Source: Goniomonas avonlea
Lineage: Eukaryota > Cryptophyceae > Goniomonadida > Goniomonadaceae
Length of the DNA: 12,541 nucleotides
Direction: 5' to 3'
Assembly (NCBI GenBank): GCA_003573635.1
Contig: QUTJ01031535.1
Span: 1-12,541, forward strand
The position numbers and the translations under genes are program-made. How positions within the stretch are numbered: position 1 is the stretch's first letter; the number at the start of each line of letters is the position of its first letter. Below the pieces are notes generated by a model. The model was given only the letters and a program-made list of their open reading frames with translations, did not search any database and had not been told where the DNA came from. Positions 1 through 7,429 of the stretch are shown one piece after another.

Positions 1-42
1 GAAAACTGGAGGTTCAGACAAGTCGACGAGCACGAGGCACAC

Positions 43-1404
43 CTAGTAGGAACAGTGAGTGCGAGGAACCACAAGCAATGGCCTTGACGTTTGACAGATC
101 CGGAATCGTGATCACCGTCGAGCGATCCGTAGTGGTGCCGTCACCCAGCTGTCCAAAGGTGTTTCTCCCCACGCCCTGGACAGTGCCGGTGTCTGTGTGA
201 ATTGTGTTACGATCAGATCATGATCATGATCACGATCTCATAAGACCGACGCCACGCCAGCACACGGTGGTGGCTGTGCCGGGAGTGGATGGGGGTGGCA
301 CCACTGCTGGTGTAGCCTGTTACTTGTTTCCGTTTACCTGATCTATCAAACTCCGAAATAGACCTCCATGTATCTAGACTCTATCGATAGATAGAAGTCG
401 ACCTAGAGAGATATAGTATCGATGACATCTCCGTTAAATGTATGTTCCTATCTTTAGGTGCACATTTCAAATGTCCGTATCTCAGAACCCACAGCAAGCA
501 ACGACATGGGACCATCCCTCAGCCTTTTCCCTGAAACAGGCGGCGCTATTTCTTCCCCCAGGGATTTGCGGCTACCACAAAAAAGTCACATTTCGCGGAC
601 GGCACTCACTCACATCCACGCTGGACAACCGCTGGCTCAATCGTCCCAAACAGGTTTTCTCTCCCCTCCGCCCCCTCACCGCCACGCTGGAAACCCCGCT
701 GCTCGCCCATGGTCCCAAACAGGTTCTCGCTCCCCTCCGCCCCCTCACCCCCACGCTCGTCCGTTGTAACAACCGCTGGCTCACCCATGGTCCCAAACAG
801 GTTTTCTCTCCCCTCCGCCCCCTCACCTCCACGCTCGTCCGTCGAACAACCGCTGGCTCACCCATCGTCCCAAACAGGTATGTCTCCAGCTGCCTCTGCC
901 CAACTCTCTCTTCCCCTCTCTCTCTCTCTCCGCGGTCTCTCTTGCCGAGACTCACCCAGCAGAAACAACGAGAAGTCCACTCCCCCAGCAACGGCGCTGA
1001 CATCTTGCACGTCCGCGGTCTGCAAAGTCGAGCTGGTCCCAGTCCCAGCGTTCCCTAGCTGCCCGAGGCTGTTGGCGCCTACGGCCTGGACTATGGAGGG
1101 CGCTGGACCATTGACGGTCTCGGCACCTGGGCGGACTGGTTAATGCTCAGTGATTTTTCGAGATATTTTCTAGATATTTATCATTACATAGATATCAAAA
1201 ACAGGAGTATATCGAAGACATCTATAAATCTCGGTATATCTATTCGTTACGCACCTAACACGAACAGCGAGTGGGCGGGTCCGCTTCCGATGGCAGTGAC
1301 ACCCGCCAAGCCCTGTACCCTCACTGGGGTGCTGCGGTCTGTCGTGGTGCCATCCCCCAGCTGCCCATCATTGTTGCGGCCGACCGCCATTACCGTGTTC
1401 GGGC
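43..1404 (-). CDS. RCC1-repeat (beta-propeller) protein, three internal exons, partial
   Basis: Three exons on the minus strand each encode one RCC1 blade: 1255-1404 (150 bp), 956-1102 (147 bp) and 43-192 (150 bp). Each has the blade signature: a V-x-x-V-G-x-N core, then G-Q-L-G, and a closing A-x-x-x-G...H/F-S-L-F stretch. The first and third also carry GDGTTTDRST. Each exon begins two bases into a codon after a CAG acceptor and ends one base into a codon before GTGCGT, GTGAGT or GTGTGC, so all introns are phase 1 and splice in frame. The introns are 152 bp and 763 bp; the second contains a minisatellite. RCC1 propellers usually have about seven blades, so more exons should lie beyond base 1. 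The upstream neighbour is an FG-GAP exon on the same strand that also ends in phase 1, so the two may belong to one gene. RCC1 blades occur in GEFs, E3 ligases and scaffold proteins; no specific role can be assigned. The blade identity is seen directly; the gene boundaries are inferred. Confidence 0.8.
608..887. repeat. Minisatellite of about 70-78 bp units inside an RCC1-gene intron
   Basis: About three and a half tandem units lie within the 193-955 intron. The marker TCCCAAACAGGT recurs at 644, 713, 791 and 868, giving spacings of 69, 78 and 77 bp. Each complete unit also carries a CTCCCCTCCGCCCCCTCACC segment and a CCACGCTCG/CTGG segment. Open frames through this stretch on both strands are low-complexity products of the repeat and are not considered genes. 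Confidence 0.9.
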
Positions 1405-1412
1405 CTGCGTAC

Positions 1413-1495
1413 GTGAGTGGGTGAGTTGGTGAGAGGGTGAGTGGGTGAGTGGGTGAGTGGGTGAGTGGGTGAGTGGGTGAGTGGGTGAGTGGGTG
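1413..1495. repeat. 8-bp tandem repeat (GTGAGTGG)n
   Basis: Roughly ten copies of GTGAGTGG, with a few variant units at the left end, lie just upstream (in gene sense) of the first RCC1 exon. On the gene strand it reads as CCACTCAC repeats immediately before the splice acceptor ACGTACGCAG at 1405-1410, so it sits in the intron that would separate the FG-GAP exon from the RCC1 exons. Confidence 0.95.
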
Positions 1496-1655
1496 CAACA
1501 GTACCCACAGATAAACCCTGCTCTAACGGTGCAGGCATGACAAAGCATTCGTGGTTAACGATGTAGAACCAGACCCGAGCAGAAAATAATAATTCGTTGT
1601 GTGTGCGTGCCAAAAACTAAACAGCCGATATTGAGACCAAGGGGAACACCAGCAC

Positions 1656-2861
1656 CTTTGAGCTGAAGGATGTACACTGCCCCACGCGAAGCGCCCCCGG
1701 TGTTATCACCAAACGCGCCCATAGCAAGATCAACCACCCCGTCATTGTCAATCCCAGCCACTGCACCGCCAAACAAGGAGTTGTCTAGCAAAGCACCCAG
1801 TCCCCCGGTCCCACTGGCAATTTTGACCCGTGATGCCACAGTGCCATCTGTCTTCATGAACAGCAAGCTTAACGCGCCTCGACCGACCCCGCCAGTGTCA
1901 TCACCATTCCCGCCCACAGCAAGGTCGACCACCCCATCCCCATTGACGTCCCCTAGCATCGCCACTGCAGCCCCAAAAAAGTCTCCGTTCGCCAGCGTGT
2001 TAACCGCCAGCCCGGCAATCCCATCGGCAATCTTGGCTGTAGAAGCCACAGTGCCAGCCGCCGTCATAAACAGCACCCACACCGCGCCACGATTTGTGCC
2101 GCCGGTGTCGTCAAGATGGGCACCCACCACGAGGTCGGCCACCCCGTCTCTGTTTAGGTCCCCGATCCCTGCCACCGAAATGCCAAATTCGTCCTCGACA
2201 CCCAATGTGCCCATTCCGGCTGTCGTAGAGGCAAGCTTGACTGATGATGACACAGTGCCAGCCGCCGTCATGAACAGCACGTGCACTGCCCCACGGCTGG
2301 TGCCCCCCGTGCTATCACCCACCGCCCCCACCGCAAAATCAGCCACGTTGTCTTGGTTCAGGTCGCCAATCCCTGCCACGGAACTGCCAAAAGCGTCCCC
2401 GTCGTTCAATGCAGCCATGCCGGAGACCTGACTGGCAAGCTTGACTGTTGACGACACCGTGCCAGTCGACGCCATGAACAGCACGTACACAGCGCCTCGA
2501 TCACTGCCGCCGGTGTCATCATTGCGCGCCCCCACTGCAATGTCGACCACCCCGTCGTTGTTCAGGTCCCCTATCCCTGCCACTGAAACGCCAAAAGAGT
2601 CGTCGTCTGCCAATGTACCCAGGGACGGCGTCCCACTGGCAATCTTGGCCGATGACGACACAGCGCCAGCCGCCGTCATGAACAGCACGTACACTGCCCC
2701 ACGCGCCGGCCCACCTGTGTCGTCCCCAGGCGCGCCCACGGCAAGGTCCGCCAATCCGTCCTTGTTCAGGTCCCCGATACTAGCAATCGCGCGCCCAAAC
2801 TGGTCACTGTCAGCGAGAGCACCCAGCCCGCCCGTCTCACTGGCAATCTTCGAGGGGTTTA
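1656..2861 (-). CDS. FG-GAP / integrin-alpha-like repeat protein, large exon (partial)
   Basis: One uninterrupted frame carries six consecutive FG-GAP repeats of about 67 residues. Each has K-I/L-A-S, then a D-x-FG-x-x-V/I-A segment (the FG motif), then a calcium-loop-like D-x-N-x-D-G-x-x-D, then V-G-A-x-x-D-x-T-G-G-x-x-RGAV and LFM. Such repeats fold as a beta-propeller; known members are extracellular or cell-surface (integrin alpha heads, bacterial and protist adhesin-like proteins). The frame stays open to 1555, but a phase-1 donor at AAAG|GTGCTG (exon end 1656) or GCTG|GTGTTC (1650) would join in frame to the RCC1 exon starting at 1404. At the 5' side an acceptor TTGCAACAG before 2861 also gives phase 1. 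The codons upstream of it read into CA-rich DNA, so the true first exon and any signal peptide were not found. Repeat 6 is shortened in its calcium loop and repeat 3 has N for the loop glycine. The last blade, if seven are needed, is missing. Confidence 0.82.
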
Positions 2862-2926
2862 CTGTTGCAAGGGGTGAGCGAAATCCTGGGCTCATCATAT
2901 TAACCAACAAGGTGGTGGCGACATAC

Positions 2927-3062
2927 TCACGACCACACACACGCGCACACGGAAAATGACACACACACTCATACTAACTCACACACATGCGCGCGCGCTC
3001 GCGTTCATGCAACACACAAGGACACTCACACTCACACATTCACACACACGCGGACGGCGCTC
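2927..3062. repeat. CA/GT-rich low-complexity tract
   Basis: This stretch consists mostly of irregular CACA, CTCACA and CGCG dinucleotide runs. It lies upstream, in gene sense, of the FG-GAP exon. No exon is supported in it. Confidence 0.85.
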
Positions 3063-3145
3063 ACACTCACAGAGTCAATAGCTCTAGTGTTTTGAATTGG
3101 GTAACTTAACCCTTACACAACTCTTTGAATTGGGCGATTCGTGAG

Positions 3146-3243
3146 ACACACACACACACACAAGGTCGAACTTAGTGACAGTTTTCCTGTTATTTATGGA
3201 GCTTGACACTTCGTGTGTCACTAAGTTCGACCTTGTGTGTGTG
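3146..3243. repeat. Long inverted repeat (hairpin) with CA/TG ends
   Basis: The left arm 3153-3180 and right arm 3216-3243 are perfect reverse complements over 28 bp. The right arm starts TGTCACTAAGTTCGACCTTG and runs into TG dinucleotides. The loop is 35 bp (3181-3215). Beyond the perfect arms the CA/TG tracts continue to pair imperfectly. No coding frame is associated with it. Confidence 0.9.
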
Positions 3244-3392
3244 CGTGCGTGTGTGTCTGCCAGGAACCTTGTCTTCCCAACCTGTGTGTCAAGATCGATA
3301 GATAGTGTGTCAAGACCATAAATAACCGGTCTCGCGTGTCACTAAGTTCGACCTTGTGTGTGTGTGTGTCTCTGCCAGGACCTTGTCTTCCC
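3214..3392. repeat. Direct repeat pair sharing the hairpin arm
   Basis: Copy 1 (3214-3278) and copy 2 (3335-3392) share GTGTCACTAAGTTCGACC, a TG tract, CTGCCAGGA and CCTTGTCTTCCC. With the left arm of the hairpin, the 20-bp core occurs three times within about 200 bp, once inverted. Between the copies, GTGTCAAGA is itself duplicated near 3286 and 3306. The arrangement resembles a small dispersed non-autonomous element, but no target-site duplication was identified. Confidence 0.8.
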
Positions 3393-3421
3393 TGCGTGCG
3401 ATTCGGTGTCCCAGGTTGTCC

Positions 3422-3472
3422 GATTCTATTCTCCGATTCTGCTATCCTATTCTGCTATCCAATTCTGGATCC
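3422..3472. repeat. 13-bp tandem repeat, about four units
   Basis: Four adjacent units are variants of NATTCTGCTATCC: at 3422-3434, 3435-3447, 3448-3460 and 3461-3472. The two middle units differ only in their first base. The function is unknown. Confidence 0.8.
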
Positions 3473-4019
3473 ATCGCATACAGGTTTGTGTGAATCTAGA
3501 GACTATCACGCCAACCCGAGTGTATTTTACGGATATTGTCTCCAAGAGTTTGCAACACTTGACTCTGGCTGTCCTCCTCTGATTGCGATGGATATCGATA
3601 GGTACAAGATTGGTTCTTGTTCCTATTGCCCTTTTTAAAAAATCGTGTAGGTCTTAGTTTTTGTTCGATCCTATTGATGGCGCAAGCGATGGTTCAACTT
3701 ACGCGCACTACACAATGGAGTCAGAACGATGAGACTCGATAGGAGGAGGAAGCCAGAGCTCCATTTGATACCGCCAGTGCAATGAGTCCGAGTCGTTCTT
3801 CCCCGCTGGCAAGAATGATAGACCTGCCAGAAATCGTTTGCATTTCTTTCCGGTCCATCAAGGCGAAGGGTGCAGTAACAAGGGTGCGCGTGTGTGTGTG
3901 GATGTGTTTGTGAGGGTAGCGTGGGGACATCGTGCATCGATGATGGGCTGCCCAGATCGTACAGTGTGTATCTGCCAGTGGGAGAACGGGCGTGCGGGGG
4001 TACGATCGGACCTTATTCA
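3473..4019. other. Intergenic stretch with no supported gene
   Basis: No convincing exon was found. A minus-strand frame at 3721-4065 begins with a hydrophobic segment (IALGLAGAVAF) and continues through a His/Thr-rich part encoded by CA repeats. The hydrophobic part is in frame with, but separated by a TGA from, the second exon of the secreted-protein gene at 4105-4238. It may be a readthrough or alternatively spliced C-terminus of that gene, or chance. No AATAAA was seen on the minus strand here. Confidence 0.4.
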
Positions 4020-4104
4020 TCACGAAAGCGACAGCTCCAGCGAGACCAAGTGCGATGGCGCGCATTGCAACACTGGTATCCTGCTTGTCGGGGTCAATTT
4101 TAAC

Positions 4105-4692
4105 TCAAGCCTGACAAAAGGAGTCTCTCAGAAGGGAGCACGAGGTGGAAACACAGCTCTTCTTTGAAACACATAAATCATTTCCACGTACACGAGGCAC
4201 AGGTGGTTGCGTGAGTCCAGAGAACACAACTGGAACACCTGCGTTCAGGTGTTAGCCGGGAAATGCGCACAGACAGTGCACCCGAGAACATACTATTGAA
4301 ATCGTGATAATACCTTGAGACCCGGTCGTGAGTTTGTCGCCCACATCTGCTGGTTTCACGGAAGAAGAGTCGGTCCGAATCTCGCGCTCGAAACGTTCTC
4401 TGGCAAAAGTGTTGACTAGACGTCGCCAGCACACACTGCCGGTGCAGCCTGTCATATTTAAGGTCCTAACAGTGCCGCTGGATCTGTCTTGTTGGATCGC
4501 GCCTTCAACCCAGCAACCATCAGTCGCCTGGCGGGGAGCAGCACGGGCGGAGATGGCAGTGACGCCCTTCTGGTCGGACTCCGAGCAGGATTCATTGCTC
4601 AGGCGGCGAGAGGTTCCTTCAACAGAACCTTGCAGAATATTGTCTGCAGCAACGCTCGCGACCAGGGCAAGCAGGAACATGCCACGGGTCAT
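4105..4692 (-). CDS. Secreted cysteine-containing protein, possibly ML (NPC2/MD-2)-like; 3' end uncertain
   Basis: The preferred model has exon 1 at 4314-4692 and exon 2 at 4105-4238, with a 75-bp intron (GTATTA...CGCAG), giving 170 residues. Residues 1-16 form a clear signal peptide (MTRGMFLLALVASVAA). Cysteines 83 and 88 are spaced C-x4-C, a GVPVVF motif follows at 127-132, and cysteines 149 and 155 are spaced C-x5-C after N-D. This order resembles ML-domain lipid-binding proteins such as NPC2 (C-x4-C, G-V-P-V-x-F, D-x-C-x5-C), but the resemblance is from memory and the last ML strands are not accounted for. An alternative uses the stronger donors GTATGT (exon 1 ends 4294) and GTACGT (exon 2 4192-4238) plus an exon at 4020-4110, giving 178 residues and a different C-terminal half. 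The signal peptide and first exon are well supported; the family and the 3' structure are not. Confidence 0.5.
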
Positions 4693-5212
4693 GGTTGCTT
4701 CAATTCAGACTGGCCAGCTTCAGCCTGACCCTGGGCGAACCGTCACCACCGAATCACACTGGGATTTCAAAGCGTGACCACCTCCACCGCCCTGAATTAA
4801 AGCATTGAATACAAGTGCGGCGATAGAATTCGGAGGGCTCAGATTGTTCCGAAAGCCCCATCAACCCCATTTTTTTTTCATTTCCTCACTGAATCCTCAG
4901 TGGTTCAAAAAAAAATCCGCGTTGGGGTTTGTACTATGAAGCATAATAATGCCATAATTACCTTGCAAAGTTAACTTGAAACCGTGACGATTTCAATTTT
5001 CAATAAGTAACGATGTATTGTACGTACCGGAAGAAGAAAAAAACAATTGATCAAGTCATAATATGACTGGCATCTGGAACTCCGAGAAGTCATCATCATG
5101 ATGATGCACAGTAAATGCGCCATCATGAGCATGACGGCACAGTGATGATCACTTCTATCCACTCCGGGGCGGGAACTACAGAGAGAACGGTCTGGGAGAA
5201 CCGGTACACTCA
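4693..5212. other. Intergenic region upstream of the secreted-protein gene
   Basis: No gene is supported here. Near 4863-4930 an imperfect inverted repeat (AACCCCA plus a T run against an A run plus TTGGGGTT) encloses a smaller CACTGA/TCAGTG hairpin. A perfect palindrome CATCATCATGATGATG lies near 5090-5106. No TATA box could be assigned. The stretch should contain the promoter of the minus-strand gene starting at 4692. Confidence 0.4.
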
Positions 5213-5218
5213 TTTATT
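5213..5218 (-). terminator. Candidate polyadenylation signal for the CXC gene
   Basis: AATAAA on the minus strand, about 290 bp past the TAG stop at 5508-5510. It would give a 3' UTR of about 300 nt. The assignment rests on motif and position only. Confidence 0.4.
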
Positions 5219-5507
5219 GGGTTGAAGGATCAACGGAACAAGAGGTCCGGTAAATTAGGGCACCTGCAAGCTACGAGGGGGCAAGCCCCCGCGCCCAGAA
5301 GGCAGCCAACATGATTGCATAGGAATACTTGAAGATAATCATGCATGGGCACAGGGTGTCTCCAAGCCACACCGCTACCCGAGACAAACATCGGAAATAG
5401 AAAATAACTAATATAAAGCTGAGGCCAGTCAAACAAGCGAGCCGCCTGCAACCGGGAAAACGTTATCCCGATGCTTTGGTTAAGAGCTATGTGCGGACAT
5501 AGGGTTC

Positions 5508-7270
5508 CTAATCATCGTCGGATGATCCGGATACTAAGACAGCGCGGCGCGTTGCTTTGCTGCCCGCGGCCGCGTGGTCGGTGTGGTCCACGTGGTTGTG
5601 ACAGTCTCTGCATCTGTTTGCAAGTGCGTTACAAGAATATCAAATGCATATTGGCGAGAGAGAGGAGGCGGCCGAGAGGAGATGACGGGGGGGGGGGGTA
5701 TCCAACAGACACACCGGCACACGGACACACAGCACAGACGGAGCGGTAGCAGGTCTCTGCTCTCCCACACCCACGTGCTTCCAGACACACAGACAACAGG
5801 CACCCGATGAGCGGAAGGCATCAGCCACTCACACCCCATGTTGTAAAAGCAATGACTCCGTGAGCGTGGATAAGGAATTACCCCTTAGTGAAACGAGTGA
5901 ATCGAGGTGTTCATGAGAGCAGAGTGTGAGATACTGTGAATTTCGGGTGCACGAGAATAGTACCACGCACAGCGATTCCCGTTGCATCGTCCTAGAGTGT
6001 TTTGGGCATAAACATTGTGACAGAGCATTATCAAAAGCCTCACGATTGCCGTGGAGACGCGATTCATATGGAGTGGTCAACAAACTACAATATGAGATAG
6101 TTCCGCACCTACAGCTGTCGGAGCAAGCCACCCGGGCTTGAAAGCACTCGCAGTACTTCTGTAGACACTTGGAGCGCTTACAATTGCATCCAGACCCAGT
6201 CCCGTTATTTCGTAGAGAGCGCCGCTCCAGAGCAGCGGTGTACGTGAGATGTCTGGGAGGAGTGTCAGATTTGGCAAGGTGTGGAATTCAGATTTTCCTC
6301 ACCGTGCGACTGCATGTGACTCGTTGTTCACACATCCTGTACATGCACACTCGGGACCACACTGCTCGCCAGCAGAGAAGCAGACACAATACCTGCAGCA
6401 CAACATCAGTCTATTGTTGGGATATAAGGAGTAACGCTCACAATTTCAGGCAGGCCGAGTTCTTGCACTTGCATCGCTTCTGTTTCTCTGAATATGCAGG
6501 TGGTGGCTGGTCGTGTTCGTTTGAGTGTACAATTTTGCTGTTGTTGTTTTCCAATTCCTCTGCGGACACTGAAGGTGAAAAACAACCGAAAACGTGGAGC
6601 AACGGCACGTACTCGCACTGGCAGCAGCAAGTCCAAGCAGGGCGTCAGCACCTGCATTCGTCAGAAGCGTTTGTTTCCAGCTGCCGTCGACCTGGGGAGG
6701 GGTGCTTCGCGTCTGTGGCCCTCTCAGTGGCGTGGTGCGCGTGGAGCAGCCACCCCTGACAGAGGTACCGGTCCGACGAGTCTCCTTCGAGGCTGCGGTT
6801 TTCATCGTAGCTTCACGTTGCCAGATCTCAGCATCTGGAGAACTTCGCTTCACGCCCTGAGCCGTTGTTGGTCCGATGTCCATGTCCTCCGGCCAGCAGA
6901 GGCCCAGGTTTTCTGGAATCAGGGAACGTTTTGCGCTTCGAACAGGTGTGTTGGCGGGTGAAGGAGTTGGGCAAGGAGTATATTTAGGTCGCAATCTGCT
7001 TTCTGGAGTCTCTGCTACCCCTGATTTTGAATCCGTGGCCAATGGGACGTTGGTGTTGTGGCTTCCATTCTTACGAGGTGGACCGGGGCTGCGCAAGTCC
7101 AAGTCGGTGGCGATGGACCTGAGAGACTCCGGAACACAATCCACAGGAACGAGATAGCTATACCCGAGACCCGGAGGCTTTGCGGGTGAGGCGTCGAGTT
7201 CCCACATTTCTGGAAGCACCCGCTGCCACGCGTTGGAGGTCAGCACAAAAAAAACCAACCTGGTCCTCAT
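5508..7270 (-). CDS. Tesmin/TSO1/LIN54-like CXC-domain DNA-binding protein
   Basis: Five exons: 6613-7270, 6442-6568, 6303-6392, 6109-6252 and 5508-5613. The introns are 44, 49, 50 and 495 bp, every phase joins, and the product is about 374 residues. Two CXC motifs (residues about 252-284 and 314-346) both follow C-x-C-x4-C-x3-YC-x-CF-x5-C-x3-C-x-C-x2-C-x-N exactly. Four exons are needed to assemble them, and the last one supplies CRDCHN. In this family the paired motifs bind zinc and DNA; animal LIN54 recognises cell-cycle CHR elements within the DREAM/MuvB complex, and plant TSO1/CPP proteins act similarly. The conserved tyrosine of each motif, thought to contact DNA, is present. Exon 1 encodes a Ser/Thr/Pro-rich region with many S/T-P sites ([18 protein letters not shown]), suggesting proline-directed phosphorylation. 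The first 20 residues are oddly hydrophobic for a nuclear protein, so Met22 (codon 7205-7207) may be the real start. It is divergent from the MAPKK gene. Family assignment is confident; the N-terminus is not. Confidence 0.9.
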
Positions 7271-7429
7271 AATTTCTCCAAATTCAATTTTGGATTGGCG
7301 CCCTATTTTGATTAGGGAGGCCTATCCGAGGTGATCGATCGCCAGTGATTCGCCAGTGCCACGCCTTCGCAGTAGCGAGCTCGCTAACAACAGTCTCCGC
7401 CAAGGCCAAGCGGAGAGTGGCTTGTGTGG
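7271..7429. promoter_or_regulatory. Short bidirectional promoter between the CXC and MAPKK genes
   Basis: The 159-bp spacer separates two divergent start codons. It contains ATTGGCGCC at 7294-7302, which overlaps an inverted CCAAT-like ATTGG and resembles an E2F site (TTTSGCGC). A CCCTA...TAGGG arm pair follows at 7301-7317, and GATCGATCGCC and twice-repeated CGCCAGTG lie further right. No TATA box is evident. Promoter function follows from the gene arrangement; the factor sites are motif matches only. Confidence 0.5.

Noticed and set aside
438-1143. Several overlapping open frames on both strands (up to about 200 codons)
   Set aside because: They run through the minisatellite, are low-complexity in every frame, and overlap the RCC1 blade exon at 956-1102 on the minus strand.
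1413-1495. 8-bp repeat as telomeric repeat or CRISPR-like array
   Set aside because: The unit GTGAGTGG is not a known telomere motif, is internal to an intron, and has no spacers.
1670-2959. Two long plus-strand open frames opposite the FG-GAP exon
   Set aside because: They are rich in Pro, Ser, Thr and Ala with period-like repeats that mirror the minus-strand FG-GAP repeats; this is an antisense shadow of a biased codon pattern.
3336-3638. Plus-strand frame of 100 codons
   Set aside because: It spans the direct repeat, the TG tract and the 13-bp tandem repeat, has no recognisable domain, and has no splice or promoter support.
3655-3675. TTCGATCC as a possible tRNA B box
   Set aside because: No matching A box, acceptor stem or cloverleaf could be drawn around it.
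4328-4777. Plus-strand frame of 149 codons
   Set aside because: It is antisense to the signal-peptide exon of the secreted-protein gene, with no family resemblance.
6169-6961. Plus-strand frames antisense to the CXC gene
   Set aside because: The minus strand gives two exact CXC motifs with consistent splice phases; the plus-strand frames have none.
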